From Castanea sativa (lineage: Eukaryota; Streptophyta; Magnoliopsida; Fagales; Fagaceae), in assembly GCF_040712315.1 (NCBI RefSeq), contig NC_134016.1:26297503-26361502 (forward strand): 64,000 bases of DNA, given 5' to 3'. The notes under the pieces are model-generated. The model worked only from the letters and a program-made list of their open reading frames with translations. It was not told the DNA's origin and did no database searches. Below, piece by piece: positions 44,750-55,940 of this stretch. The translations under genes and the position numbers were made by a program. The first letter of the stretch is position 1; every line of letters begins with the position of its first letter.

Positions 44750-45957
44750 ATGGCACCCAAGCGCAAATCCACTCTGTCTCGGAACCCTCTTCATTCCGAG
44801 ACATCTTCCTTAGATCCTACCCCCACTCACATTCAGTTCTGTGATGGGAAGGCCCATCTGGACTTCTTGGAGAACTTCTCCAAACATGATTTTCATTCGA
44901 AATACCATGTGGTTCTATCGGACTTTTCTGATACTGCTCTACCCACTGTCATTCACAAACGGGGATGGAAATCTCTATGTGAGATACCCGTGAGATGTCC
45001 CACCGTGATCATACAGGAGTTTTACTCCAATATGCACGGTATCGATACCTCTATACCTCAGTTTGCTATGCATATTAGAGGTACACGTATCGTAATCACT
45101 TCAGAGATTATTTCCGTGATACTACACGTTTCGTGGGTATCACATCCTGATTACCCCGCTTGTCCACATCTGAGGACTATGTCCAAGGACGAACTTCTGT
45201 CTCTTTTCTATGAGACACCTTCTTCATGGGGTGAGCGCCAAAACACCTTATGCTTAGGCTTTGCAAAAGGTTCGAGATTCCTAAACATGGTGATGACATT
45301 CATTCTCCATCCACTTTCTCAATATAACTCCATTACAGAGCCTCGTGCTCACCTTTTGCTATCCTTCATTGAGGACCACTCTATAGACTTTCCTTCTCAC
45401 TTCATTCTCTCTCTCATCGATGTCTATAGAAATACGGCGACCCGTGATAAGCTCATTTTTCCTTCAGCTATCACGCGGATCATTCGTCATTTTCCTATCT
45501 CTATCCCTAATTCTCATCTCTTTACCGTCATGGGTGCCATTAGTGCAGCATCTGTTCGACGAAGCGAGGCCCAGCTTTGACCAAAGCAGCCACGAACCAA
45601 GACGATGACTCATCCAGCCCCTTCCCTTCCATCCACCTCTGCTCCCTCTTCTTTGAGTGGTGGTGTGATGCTTGAGGCCATTATAGTGAATTTTGAGCAC
45701 ATGGGTACTCGCCTTGATACATTCATTACTGAGTTGTATCAGGTGAACACCCGTGTTAGTCGTATCGCACGATGACAGGCTTGATGGGTGGCTTCGCCAC
45801 ATCTCCATCTCCTTCTCCTTTTCTAGAGGCTTCTGAGGATGAGGATGTTAATGATGGTTCCGGTGATGATGATGATGATGAGGATGAGGATGATGATGAG
45901 GATGAGGATGAGGATGCTAGCTTTTCCAGTGATGAGGAGATGACGACTTATCAGTGA
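44750..45957 (+). pseudogene. Putative plant transposon protein domain ORF
   Basis: From the ATG at 44750 (after a CT-rich tract) a 276-codon frame runs to TGA at 45580. It starts MAPKRKSTLS, has HFHSKYHVVL-like aromatic stretches, then WKSLCEIPVRCPTVIIQEFY and MHIRGTRIVITSEIIS, ending in a hydrophobic IIRHFPISIPNSHLFTVMGA stretch. The FYSNM...VRGxxIxxT pattern resembles the domain called putative plant transposon protein (PF20167-like). After the stop the frame continues as a Ser/Pro linker and LDTFITELYQVNTRVSRIAR; after a frame change comes a long Asp/Glu tail (45835-45955). The stop and frameshift suggest decay. Its role in retroelements is unknown. Confidence 0.65.
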
Positions 45958-46525
45958 CTTATCATTTGTCATTCGTGACAAAAATGAGGAGTAGTTTTGA
46001 GATGAAAGTAGTCATGTATTTAGGGGGAGAGTTAACATAGGACATTTTTTTTATAGGGGGAGTGTCTTTTGTTTTTGAGGGATGTAGTGAGGATATATGT
46101 ATTTTTCTTTTCTTTCTTTTTAGTTACATTATGCATTTGTACACCGGTCTTGTGACCATTTATTGACAACATACATTGTACTTTTATTTCTCATTTATAT
46201 ATATGACGATGTATGTTGTTATTCACCTATCTCTTCATGTGCTGTTTGTTTTCTCTCTTTATACACATGTTTCTTTATGTATGCAATACTTTATTTCTGC
46301 TTCACACTAAGATGCCTTGATGAGTTTTGTTTAAAGTATTTCAGAAAGACAAGTTGTCAAAATCTATTATGCCATGAGCTCTCTTCTTGCAAAATTTTTC
46401 AAGAGTTTGTGCTAGGATTATATTTTATTGTACTCAACAAAAGATTATGACTTCAGTGATTTATGACTTCTCTCATACTTCATTTGTTTGTTGTGGTTTT
46501 GTCACGGATTGCCAAAGAGGGAGAT
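45958..46525 (+). other. Retroelement 3' interior ending in a polypurine tract
   Basis: Non-coding. It ends with GCCAAAGAGGGAGAT directly before the LTR start at 46526, the classic copia polypurine-tract context, and another purine run (agggggagtgtc) occurs at 46057. Confidence 0.6.
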
Positions 46526-47520
46526 TGTTAGGACATATGTGGAACTTGTTAGAACATATGTTATTGTAAATTGGCTAATCCTTTGACAAAATTTACTTTA
46601 CTTGTAATTGGGTAGATCTAGGATGAGTTTAGTACTTCAAGGAACAAGAATTCAAGTCTAGTATTGTAGCCATGCAAGTCTTTCTAAGAAACAAGTAAAG
46701 AAGTGTTGTTCATTAAAACTCGACAAATAATATCTATCGAGGTTTAATGCTTGTGCTCGACAGTTGTTCGACAGAAACAGTATCTATTGAGAATTGAAAA
46801 ATTCATATTTTCAGATTTGTTTTCACACATATCCAAGTGTATTTGTGTAGGGTTTCTTTTCTCACAACCTTAAACATATATAAGGATCATTTTAAGGGCC
46901 GTCAAAGGTGATGCAAGGTTATGCAACTCAATGCAAATTGATTGTGTATGCAAATTGTGATCGGAGACAGAATTTGCCCTAGTTCGTCATATTCTTTGTA
47001 GAAGCTGCTGCGTCTTTGCGCCAACGGTTTTGTAACTAAAGAGCTTCTTGATTTTCATCGTTTGGATAAACTAAAGAACTTTACAGCCAACGTCTTCCTC
47101 AAGTTGGTGTGTTAGTCACGTACTTGGATCCGTGCATCGATTGGTTAGTCACGTACTTGGAGTCGTGCATTGAAAGGAGAGATTGTCACTACATTACAAG
47201 TCCAATTGGGTATTGGGGTAAGGGTTCATTTGTAGGTTGGTATTAGGTACTGGGATTCCTTTTACTTGTAATCGCTTATTTTGCTAATAGTGGATTCTCG
47301 GGAGTGGTAACCTTAAATTCACTCGGTGGGGTTTTGCTATAGTGGTTTTTTCCATTCGTAAACAAATCACCCGTGTCAAATTATTTTCCGCTGCATTTAG
47401 TTTTATTTGTGATTTGTTTGTGCTATCACGCTTATTGCATGTAATTGAATCTAATTAATTTCACTAGGCTAATTAATTTGATTAAGTTACCAAATGGGTC
47501 AATTCATTCTTGGTTTATCA
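46526..47520 (+). mobile_element. Copia-type 3' LTR
   Basis: It begins TGTTAGGACATATG right after a polypurine tract and ends CTTGGTTTATCA (995 bp). It shares its whole length, minus the internal duplication, with the solo LTR at 18022-19321 and its right part with 38285-38969. It contains TATCGAGG/CTCGACAG motifs and ATATATAAGGATC, a TATA-like site near 46875. No 5' LTR partner was found in the window. Confidence 0.8.
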
Positions 47521-47737
47521 TTAATGATCATTCCTGGGAAGCACGGGTGCTCTAGGGCCACCGCACTCGCACCCAACATGCAAAGATGCGTCGTGTGGCC
47601 ATCGACGTGGCTACACATACATCCGTGGCGAGTCCTTTCTTTTTTTTTTTTTTGATTCGCGCCGATTCGGGTCGAAATAGGGCTCGAAAATGATAAAGCT
47701 CCTTCTTCAACACTTGTTTGTCATAATTTGTGAAATG

Positions 47738-48065
47738 TTATGAATAGAAATTCTTTACCAACAAACAAAGATCACTACTTCTGAAAGATTTTAATGCCTC
47801 TCGAGGTTCTAAAGCTGAGCTAAGCCTAAGTAACTCCATTGCATCTTCATTAAACTGATGATTTAGTTCCTGTAGTTGAGAATATATTGAAGCATAAAAA
47901 ATATTTACTCGATAATGATGCTCAATTGTAATGTTATCTTGCTGATTACAAGCTCGACCTCGCCTCGAAACATAACAAGCATTCATATCTGGGACATTAA
48001 TGGAATGCTTCTCACAAAATGATATCAAAGTGGTGAATAAGCCATTCCTTTTATCATCTCTAAAT
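47738..48065 (-). pseudogene. hAT transposase fragment, ZMYM/TTF type
   Basis: The minus strand reads RDDKRNGLFTTLISFCEKHS, then HYRVNIFYASIYSQLQELNH and EDAMELLRLSSALEPREALK, closing SSDLCLLVKNFYS and a stop. This is the region just before the dimerisation domain of ZMYM/TTF-type hAT transposases, which have a cysteine-rich N-terminus. It has no start, and both ends are lost. A GC-rich block at 47530-47640 beside it (gaagcacgggtgc) is reminiscent of an element terminus that recurs at 55645. Confidence 0.75.
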
Positions 48066-50440
48066 TTTTAAGGAGTCTGAACTTTTGGAGGCTAAGGCCA
48101 AGATTCAAGTAGAGAAGGCTGGATAAGCGATCAAGTAAAAGGAACTAAAAGACGAGGTTGGAAGAGTTCACACATCCTTTATTTCAAGGTAACAAGCACA
48201 AGTACATTTTCAAGTACAATACAGGATACGATGCTACAGCAATTCCTGAAATACTAGCTAGGATACAAAATGGCGGGGGTACATGTGTTAAGTAATTATT
48301 TAATATATTTTTATTTTTATTTTTTATATATTGTTAAGCTTTTATCTTCCTCAGCTAACAACTTACCTTCTTATTAACAGGGTTTGGGTGCATCCAACAT
48401 GCTGAAGTTTTAGACTTTGCAAACCTCAATAACCACCCGTCCCTCTTTGAATAAGAAGCTTTGGCAATCTCTCACTATCAGGTGTTGGGTTACAATCGTA
48501 TCTAGATCGACAAGGACATATCAGAGCCATGTCATGGTCATATCCCAAACTAATCATCACTTTTTCTTTTTTTGAAAAGAAAAAAAAAAAAAAAAAACCT
48601 AATGCAAAGGTTTGCCATAAATATCAAGTACGGATACGTATCAAATACAGATACTTAAGCAAAAATGGAGTATTCATGTTTCTTAAATTTCAAGGTTAAA
48701 CCCTTTGATTCCAACATTAATAACTTCATGAATAATTTGATTTTTTATACTTAAGGGGAATTTTTTTTTTTTTAAATTTTTATAGCTGCACCTAAATGAT
48801 ATATTTAGGTTGCCTGCGATCAAACCCAATTCGTAGTTCTTTTAAGTAGAAGGTTTTATTAAACATTGAGAGAGAGAAGATAAGGACCCCCAATTCTTAC
48901 AAGTCTCCACTTACTATGACGCGAAAAGAGGTGTGTCACAACTGACTCATCCTACTCAAGTCAAGATTCAAAACAGCCTTCACAAGTTCATTAAAGTCTA
49001 TAAACCTATGACTCACTGCATTTAATCGTCATGAACATGTTAGAATAGTCAATGCATCATTCCATGCATAAGTAGAAATTTCACATCATGCTTTGTTTTA
49101 AATATATATTCATCTTCTCATTCATAGTTTTAAATATATATATTCATATTCTCATTCATAGCATATCATATCATGGACGTCTCATCATAGAGAGTTGGGC
49201 TAAAGAAACTATAGGGAACAATACATTTTCTATGCTTGGCTCTTGAGATTAAAACAGAGCATAACAACTCGCAATCAAGAATCATGTGCACCATGAAATA
49301 TCTAGTACATCAAAGAGAAATCTCAAACATGAGGTCTCACGTGATGCATTGCCAGGATCTGATTCCTCATAACAAGGTGAACATTTAGATTTTGTAACTA
49401 AGATGTGTTAGGAATCAAAAGTTACATGTTTTGTGGGAAATTCATAACTTGTTCATGACATTCAAAAATTCACAACATAGCATGTCCAAGTCCAAGAATG
49501 AGTCTTGATAATTAATTTAAGTTATTCTCATGAAAAGAAACAAATTTCAAGAGGGATCCGATCCATACCCAAATTCCTTAGGAATCAATCGCAAGGTTTA
49601 TTCATTGGGACATCTTCATAAAACAATTGAAGTGCAGAAAAATGGAACTCAAGCTGTGAAATCAATCGGACATTGAATCCTAAATTCTCCATACAAAAGT
49701 CACTCAACCAAAATCAACATGGGTATCAAAGGAAATCAAAGAAAAGCAAAATATATCATCAAATGGCAGAAAATTTTATGGGCCAAAACTGCATATTTCA
49801 TCTTCCAAGACAAAAAGAAAGAGAAACGCGGACTCACCATTCATTGCTTGAATATATTTGTAATTATTTGGGTCTGGGAGCGAAGGCAACCTTGATAATC
49901 CATTGATGGAGGAACAACGTACTTCTTGATCTTTCTCTTGCTAGGATCAACAACGTGTATGAGGTTAGCTTTGAGAGGATGCGCAAGCAATCCCTATGAA
50001 ACACATATCCACGTTGAAAATCTAAAGAACTGAAGATAAGAGAAGAAAGAAGTTGAAACAAATAGAGGACTTGTTTCGGGCATGAAGGAAGCTTGGAAAG
50101 TAGGAAGAAGAGTTTGGTTCAAACCCTCCATCCCTAACTGAAAATCACTTTTTGGTTTTAAGGCAAATGGGCTTGGGCGTTTGCCCAAGACCCAATCGAA
50201 ATTTGAAGGTAAAATTGGACAATTGGGCTCTTTAAAAATGAGACATCTTGAATTAGAGATAAAAGTAGAGTGTACAAACACGAAACGATCCACAAAGTTT
50301 TTAATTTTAAACGCCCAAACCATGGTTCTTTAGGCCCAAGCCTAGCAATTAAAGAGTCCAATAGCCAAGATTGTTTTGAAAGAATAAAATCTTTCAAATG
50401 CCCCGGAACCAAATTGTTGTTTTTGAATTTAAAAAAGAAT
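48066..50440. other. Gene-free stretch
   Basis: No gene or element end is recognised. There are poly-A at about 48580-48597, poly-T at about 48760, and a short direct repeat of ttttaaatatatattcat(c/a)ttctcattcata at about 49097 and 49128. Open frames at 49673-50445 lack recognisable motifs and overlap each other on both strands. Confidence 0.45.
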
Positions 50441-50863
50441 GACAAAGTTTAGTTATAAAATTTGTTGTAATCTTAGGTTATAACTTTACTCAATAAAATA
50501 AATATTACTACATATTTTGAAAATCCAACCGTTGAATTGCATGTTCTTTACATTCTTAATGCACATATCAAATTTTGTATCAATCGAATATTATTTACAA
50601 TATGATCTATAAACTTATACTTTATGCATAATTTTTAACTATAAAAACTTACAATTTAAACAATTTATTGATGACATAGTTATTAATCTTTAATTTTCTA
50701 AAAATTTTGCAAGCATGAAGGATATAAAAAGAAGATATAATCCAATGGTTGATTTGTCAAAATTTACTTCCAATAAAAAAAATATTGAGTAAAGTTGTAG
50801 TTTTAGGTTACAACCAATTTTGGTGTCTTAAGCTATAACCAATTTTATAGCTAAATTTTGTCC
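50441..50863. mobile_element. Foldback MITE
   Basis: The inverted ends read GACAAAGTTTAGTTATAAAA on the left and GACAAAATTTAGCTATAAAA on the right. Further in, AGGTTATAACTTTACTCAATA pairs with the inverted AACTACAACTTTACTCAATA. No clear TSD and no coding sequence. Confidence 0.7.
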
Positions 50864-50892
50864 CAAAAAAAGTCTATGAGCATTCATATTTA

Positions 50893-51784
50893 GAGCATTC
50901 CCATCAAGTGTGCCAAATACCAAATATTTGGCATTTGGCACACCAAAAACAGACTATCATGATGTGTGTTAAATGCAAAAAAAGTTTTGGTATTTGCTAC
51001 AGTACAACATCTTTAGAATGGTACGAAAGGAAATGTCATTTGGTATTTATTATTTTTATTCATCTTTCTCTCTCATCTCAAATAAAATATCTCATCTTAT
51101 CTTCACTTTGAGCCACACATTCACTACTTCACCCTCTCCACTCTCACAAACTCTTTTATTCTCTCATCTTCCCTTTTGCTCTCTTCTCTTCCCATTCATG
51201 AGCCACCACCAATTTCCTCTCTAATATTTCACAAATTCCATCATCACTAATCTATAAAATCTCCTTCACCGTTCCTTTTTTTTTTTCCTGTTTTTTTTGC
51301 TCTCTCCTCTGTGTTCTATCTCATACACCGAAACTACTTGGTTCAGTTTAGTTATATCTTATTGTTTTTATTTTTTATTAAAAGATAGGCAATGGATTGT
51401 GTTCTGGTTGTGGTGTTCAAATGTGGTAGGTTTGATTTTGGGTGTTTATGTGGTGTTTTGATGTGGTGGTTTTGGTGTCCTTGATGGTGAGTTATGGGGT
51501 GATGGACAGTGGTGGGGTGGGATGTGGGGTGTTGATGGGTGCTGGTAATGGGGGTAAGCTGTAAGTTGTGGTGGGGGTGGTGGGGTTTTTTATTTTGTAT
51601 TTTTATATATTGTTGGTTTTTTTAATGTTATTTTAATATTTGTATATATTATTTTAATGTATAGAATTGAAGAATAGAAGATGTGATGTATGGTGAATTA
51701 TAAAATAGTGTGTCAAAATAATAAAGTAGCCTTTTTGACGTATCAAAATGACATATTTATAGAAAACCTGATAGGACTGCTCTA
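50893..51784. mobile_element. MITE with AGAGCATTCCCATCA ends
   Basis: The left end AGAGCATTCCCATCA resembles the inverted right end AGAGCAGTCCTATCAGG. The interior has a CT-rich leader-like stretch (51060-51330) and a G/T-rich stretch of GGTGTT(T/G)-like repeats (51400-51590). The TSD is unclear. No gene is called. Confidence 0.5.
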
Positions 51785-51876
51785 AGGTTGCTAAAACTTA
51801 AAAAAGCTATTTTAGCAACTCATTCCACAAAAAACACACTACAACAATGTTGTTGTATTTAAATATTTTGACCACT

Positions 51877-52017
51877 ACGCACCCTTGGTGTGGTCACTCC
51901 ACAAGTATAAGTGTTTATAGAAAGCAGGGGCAAAGGCTGGAATTCAAGTCTCCAGAAGAGAACTTCATATACATATACACTTAGATTAGGTTAGAGTCGA
52001 ATTTCTATCTTAAATAA

Positions 52018-52078
<61 letters not shown>
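51877..52078 (+). mobile_element. SINE with TA-repeat tail
   Basis: A box-A-like TGGTCACTCCACAAGTATAA is followed by a box-B-like GGAATTCAAGTCTCC. The 3' body reads CACTTAGATTAGGTTAGAGT, then CGAATTTCTATCTTAAATAA, and a long (TA)n tail runs from about 52022 to 52078. The same body occurs inverted at 54507-54655, and a 5' fragment occurs at 29212-29290. The flanking ttgacc/ttgaca could be an eroded TSD. Confidence 0.65.
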
Positions 52079-52079
<1 letters not shown>

Positions 52080-52958
52080 ACAACTTAGCTACAGTAAACT
52101 ACCATCTATGGCAGTCTATTGTAGCTCAAAACTTAAAATAATAATAATTTTTTATTACACACTTCAATTAAAATAACATTTCTCTCTCACATTCTCTCTT
52201 TTCTTCTTTCTTTTTCTTACACCGGTCTCTCTTTCTTCTCTCTTTTCTTCTTTCTTTAACCGGCCTCTCTCTCTCTCTCTGACTTCTGATCTAGTGGTCT
52301 AACAATTCCTCAATATCGATCTCGCTCATGTTCAACATGCCTCGATCACAACATATGAAGACGTAGTCGTGGCAGGCTAAGCTTGTGGAGGAATCCAACA
52401 GCCACAATGTGTCCGAGGAGGGCGGTGATTTTTGGCATACGGAGGGAGAGGAAAGCAGAGACTACGGGTTTGTGATTTTGGGGGGGGGGGGTTGTTTTTG
52501 TTATTCTTTTTCTTTTTCCGATTGTTCGTGATGATGAGATTGTGGGTTTTGGCTTGTGATTTGATTGTGATTTTGGTGGTTGGGGGTCATGGTTGTAAAT
52601 GGTGGTGACAATGGCAGTTGTAGCTATGGTGGCTATCAACTAGTGGTTTTTTTTTTTTTTTTTTTCCGCTGGTGGTGGTGGCTGACAATGGCTTGCCGTG
52701 GATGTGAGTGTGGGTTTGCTTGGATTGAGAAGAAAGTGGCGGGGTTGCTTTAGAGAAAGAGAAAGACACAGATAAGAAGAGAGAGAAAGAAACATATTAA
52801 GAGAATAAAAATATAATATTTAAATGAAATGGTAAAATAATAAATAAAACCTTTGATGTCGGGTATATTGTAAAGTAATGTGTTAAAATAAATAAAATGG
52901 TGTTTTGAGTTGTTAAAAGCCAAAAATTTTAACTTACTTGATGTGAATGCTCTAATTG
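52080..52958. other. Gene-free stretch, probably an old MITE
   Basis: The right edge GATGTGAATGCTCTAA resembles common plant MITE ends, but the left end is not clear. It contains CT-rich (52190-52280) and GGTGGT-rich (52560-52690) stretches and a G9-10 run at about 52482. No gene is recognised. Confidence 0.4.
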
Positions 52959-52959
52959 C

Positions 52960-53985
52960 GCTTAAATGGTTAAAATTCTAAAATCAACATTTTGGATATA
53001 ACAACTTAATGACTAAAATTCTATAATATTTTTTTTGGAATTACACCATGGTTAATTCTAATTCCTTTTTTCTTGAAATTGCACCTTAATGGCTAAAAAT
53101 TATAAATTCTTTTTCTTAGAATTATAGCTTTGATGGTTAAAATTATAAAAATCCTATAACTAAACCTTGATGGTGAAAATTTATCATTGGATTATATTCT
53201 AATTGGATAAAATCATATGAAATTACAACTGTTTGTTTAAAATTTCCAAAACTTTTTTAAATATCTATATTGAAATTCCTAGAATTCTATTATATTACAT
53301 CTTCAAGTTTAAACTCACTCTCGAATACTCTCGAATTATACCTCAAGTGGTTGAAATTCATTCTCAAATTACACCTTAAGTAATTAATATTCACTCTCAG
53401 ATTACACCTTAAATAGTTAAAATTCATTCTCGATTACAACTTAAGTGGTTAAAATTTTCATTATAAAAAAAAAGAATTATAAAAAAAAAGTGGATAAATT
53501 TACTTTGGAATTACACCTTAAATGATTAAAAAATTAAAATTTACCCTTGAATTACACCTTGAATAAATTAAAATTCAAAATTTGAATTACACCTTAAATT
53601 GTTAAAATTCACTTCCAAACTATAACCTTAAAAACTCTCAAACAATCATTCCATTTCATTCCCTTACAAACTCTTAAACGAAACCTAAGTGATTAAAATT
53701 AGACCCTTGAATTACACCATGAGTGGTTAAAATTCATGGTTTGAATTACACCTTGAATGAGCCCAACAACTAATTATTTATCCTTTTTTCTCACTTGGTG
53801 GGTTGGTGTGAGCTCTAAAACACAATCAATTCAAATGGCACAAATGGCTTCTTTGAGTGAAGTTTTTGCTTCCCATGGTCCATTTTGCGTGGACAAGGTA
53901 GGGGGCTTGGATTTTTTGATAAATTAAAATTCACCCTTGAATTACACCTTGAATAAATTAAAATTCACAATTTGAATTATAGCTT
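52960..53985. repeat. Degenerate tandem array, about 33-bp unit
   Basis: The unit is approximately GAATTACACCTTAAGTGG followed by TTAAAATTCAttctc. In the clearest part (53330-53460) successive units are spaced 33, 33 and 32 bp. Recognisable units continue to 53760 with many substitutions and indels, and two more lie at about 53930-53985 after an unrelated insert (53765-53925). Heavy divergence marks an old array. No coding role is evident. Confidence 0.8.
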
Positions 53986-53990
53986 ATGGT

Positions 53991-54158
53991 CTGTTTGTAA
54001 TCCACTTATTTTACTGAAATTGAAAACTTTTTGCTGAAAGTACTGTAGATAAAGGTAAAAATTAACTAAAATAGTACAGTGGGACCCATGAATAGTAGCA
54101 AAAATAAGTTGAATAGTAAAAGAAGTTGGCAAAAAATAAGCTATCCAAACACATCCTT
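53991..54158. mobile_element. MITE, inverted copy of the 32899 family
   Basis: It starts GGTCTGTTTGTAATCC and ends CTATCCAAACACATCC. Internal sequence (aaatagtacagtgggaccca, gtagcaaaaataagttgaat) is the inverse of the family seen at 32899-33103. Non-coding. Confidence 0.65.
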
Positions 54159-54506
54159 AAATTGGGTTTCAAGTTTGATCCATGGGGTGAAAAAGTATGA
54201 GCTTTCAAGCCCAATTCAAGAGGTAAGAGTTTTTGGGCTTGTATGCCCATTCTGTGTTGTTGAGGCTTTGAAACTTTTCTAAATGATGCTCACAGGCCTC
54301 AAGCCCAATTTGTTTGATGGTGAAGTCCGGCCTATTAGGCCCAATCTGTGAAGCAAGATATAATGGGCTTTTAAGTCTGATTCATGTGATGCTGAGTTTA
54401 GGTCCAACCTTTAGAAATGTGAAGATTTGTTAGCAAAATCCTAACCCCGTGTAGAACCTAGAAAAACTTTTTGAGGCTCTTCCTTCAGCTATTAATAGCC
54501 TAAGCC

Positions 54507-54655
54507 TTTTTTTTTTTTTTTTGATAGATAGAATTTCTACTCTAGCCTAATCTAAGTATATATGTGTGTGAAGTTTTCTCCTGGAGACTTGAACCCCGGC
54601 CCTTACCTCCCGAACCTCGGCCCTTACCCGCCACACCCCACAAACATTCAATTTT
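54507..54655 (-). mobile_element. SINE, minus orientation
   Basis: The minus strand reads GTGGGGTGTGGCGGGTAAGG, a box-B-like GGGTTCAAGTCTCCAGGAG, CTTAGATTAGGCTAGAGTAG and AAATTCTATCTATC, then a poly-A tail (poly-T at 54508-54525 on the plus strand). It carries an internal duplication of GGTAAGGGCCG. Same family as 51877-52078. Confidence 0.65.
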
Positions 54656-54773
54656 CCTTTGTTTTGACCATTTTGATGACATGGCATAATTTGCCCATGG
54701 CATATTAAAAAATTTAAAAAAATTTAAAAAAAAAACCTAACCAACAAGTTCACTCCCACGTAGTCCTAACTTA

Positions 54774-55515
54774 GGGTCCATTTGGCTGGGAGAACGAAAA
54801 AATGAGAGGATAGAAAATGAAGAGGGGATGGAAAAGTAAAAGAATATAAGAGATTTTAATTTCTCTCATTTATATTTGGTTGGAAGAGTGAAAAGTGAAT
54901 GGATGGAAAACATTTTTATTTGGTTAAGAAGAAAAATGGAATGACAAAAAATGTAGTTTGTATAAATTTACAATCATGTCCCTATTAGATAAAAAAAATA
55001 ACACTTTTTAAATTTTTATTAAAAATATATACATGGATGGGCACTTCATTAAAAAAAATAAAAAAAAATAAAAAATAAAAAAAAACCAAAATTGAGGAGG
55101 AAAAGAAGAAGAATAAACTAATAATCCCTAAAAAAAACATAAAAACCAAAACTATTGAAAAAATAAATAAAAAAAACGAGTAAGACTTCAAAAAAATGAA
55201 CTGATAGGGGAAAAAAATGTAGTCTAAAATTGGCACTTGGCAGGTGGAAATTAAATGGAAAAAAAGGGTAAAACAAAAAAACACGTATGTAGATGGTGAG
55301 TATTTTAGTCCAAACTTCTGCACCCCATTTTCACTCTCATTTTCTCTCCATTTTGGAGATATTGAGTTTTAGTGGGCCCGAAGATAAAAAAGCTAGCCCC
55401 ACCACTTTTCTCTCTCCCTCTCCTTCTCTCAACCAAATACTCCTCCCACATTTTCTCTCCTATTTTCCACTCCTTTTTTTCATCCTCCCTAAAATCATTT
55501 CAACCAAACATACCC
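54774..55515. mobile_element. PIF/Harbinger (Tourist-like) MITE
   Basis: TIRs are GGGTCCATTTGGCTGGG on the left and, inverted, GGGTATGTTTGGTTGAA on the right. The 3-bp TSD is TTA (54771-54773 and 55516-55518), the preferred PIF/Harbinger target. The interior is non-coding and has tccatcc/ggatgga-type repeats. A related complex lies at 33117-34242. Confidence 0.75.
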
Positions 55516-55636
55516 TTAATAATTAAAAATTTTAGTGACCAATCACACCGATAAATCCTATTATAAGTGTTTCTTAAAAAAAAACAAATCCTATTATAAG
55601 TGATGACTCCGCAAACACAACACAACCCAACACCAA

Positions 55637-55940
55637 GAAAAGGTATGAAGCACGGGTGCGTTTCCGAATTCGGGTGTGGGTGTGGGTGCAGGTGCGGCGA
55701 TTAAAAAATTAATAAAAATATTTTTATTTATACTTTCTATATATTGCTAAGCATACTTTTTTTACATTATATAAACATATACCAAATTTAAGAGCAATAG
55801 TAGATAATAATTAAAACATGATGTTCATAAATTAAATACAACCCACAAGTTTGAAACTAAAACATTCCATGATGTTCAGAAATTAGAATACAACCCACAA
55901 GTTTGAAACTAAAAAAAATAAAAGAAAATTAACAAGACAA
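55637..55940 (-). mobile_element. 3' terminal region of hAT element
   Basis: Non-coding sequence between the transposase stop (55941) and a GC-rich block at 55645-55705 (gaagcacgggtgcg, then ggtgtgggtgtgggtgcagg). Similar GC-rich sequence occurs on the far side of the transposase (59570-59680) and at 47530-47640. Exact TIRs and TSD could not be fixed. Confidence 0.4.

Noticed and set aside
45464..45808. Minus-strand 114-codon frame
   Set aside because: Antisense shadow of the retroelement ORF at 44750-45957.
46163..46569. Cys/Phe-rich frames of 60-95 codons
   Set aside because: They lie in the non-coding 3' interior of a copia-type element and run across the polypurine tract into the LTR.
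49673..50452. Several overlapping frames of 60-109 codons on both strands
   Set aside because: They overlap each other on opposite strands, start mostly at non-ATG codons and show no domain; no basis to choose one as a gene.
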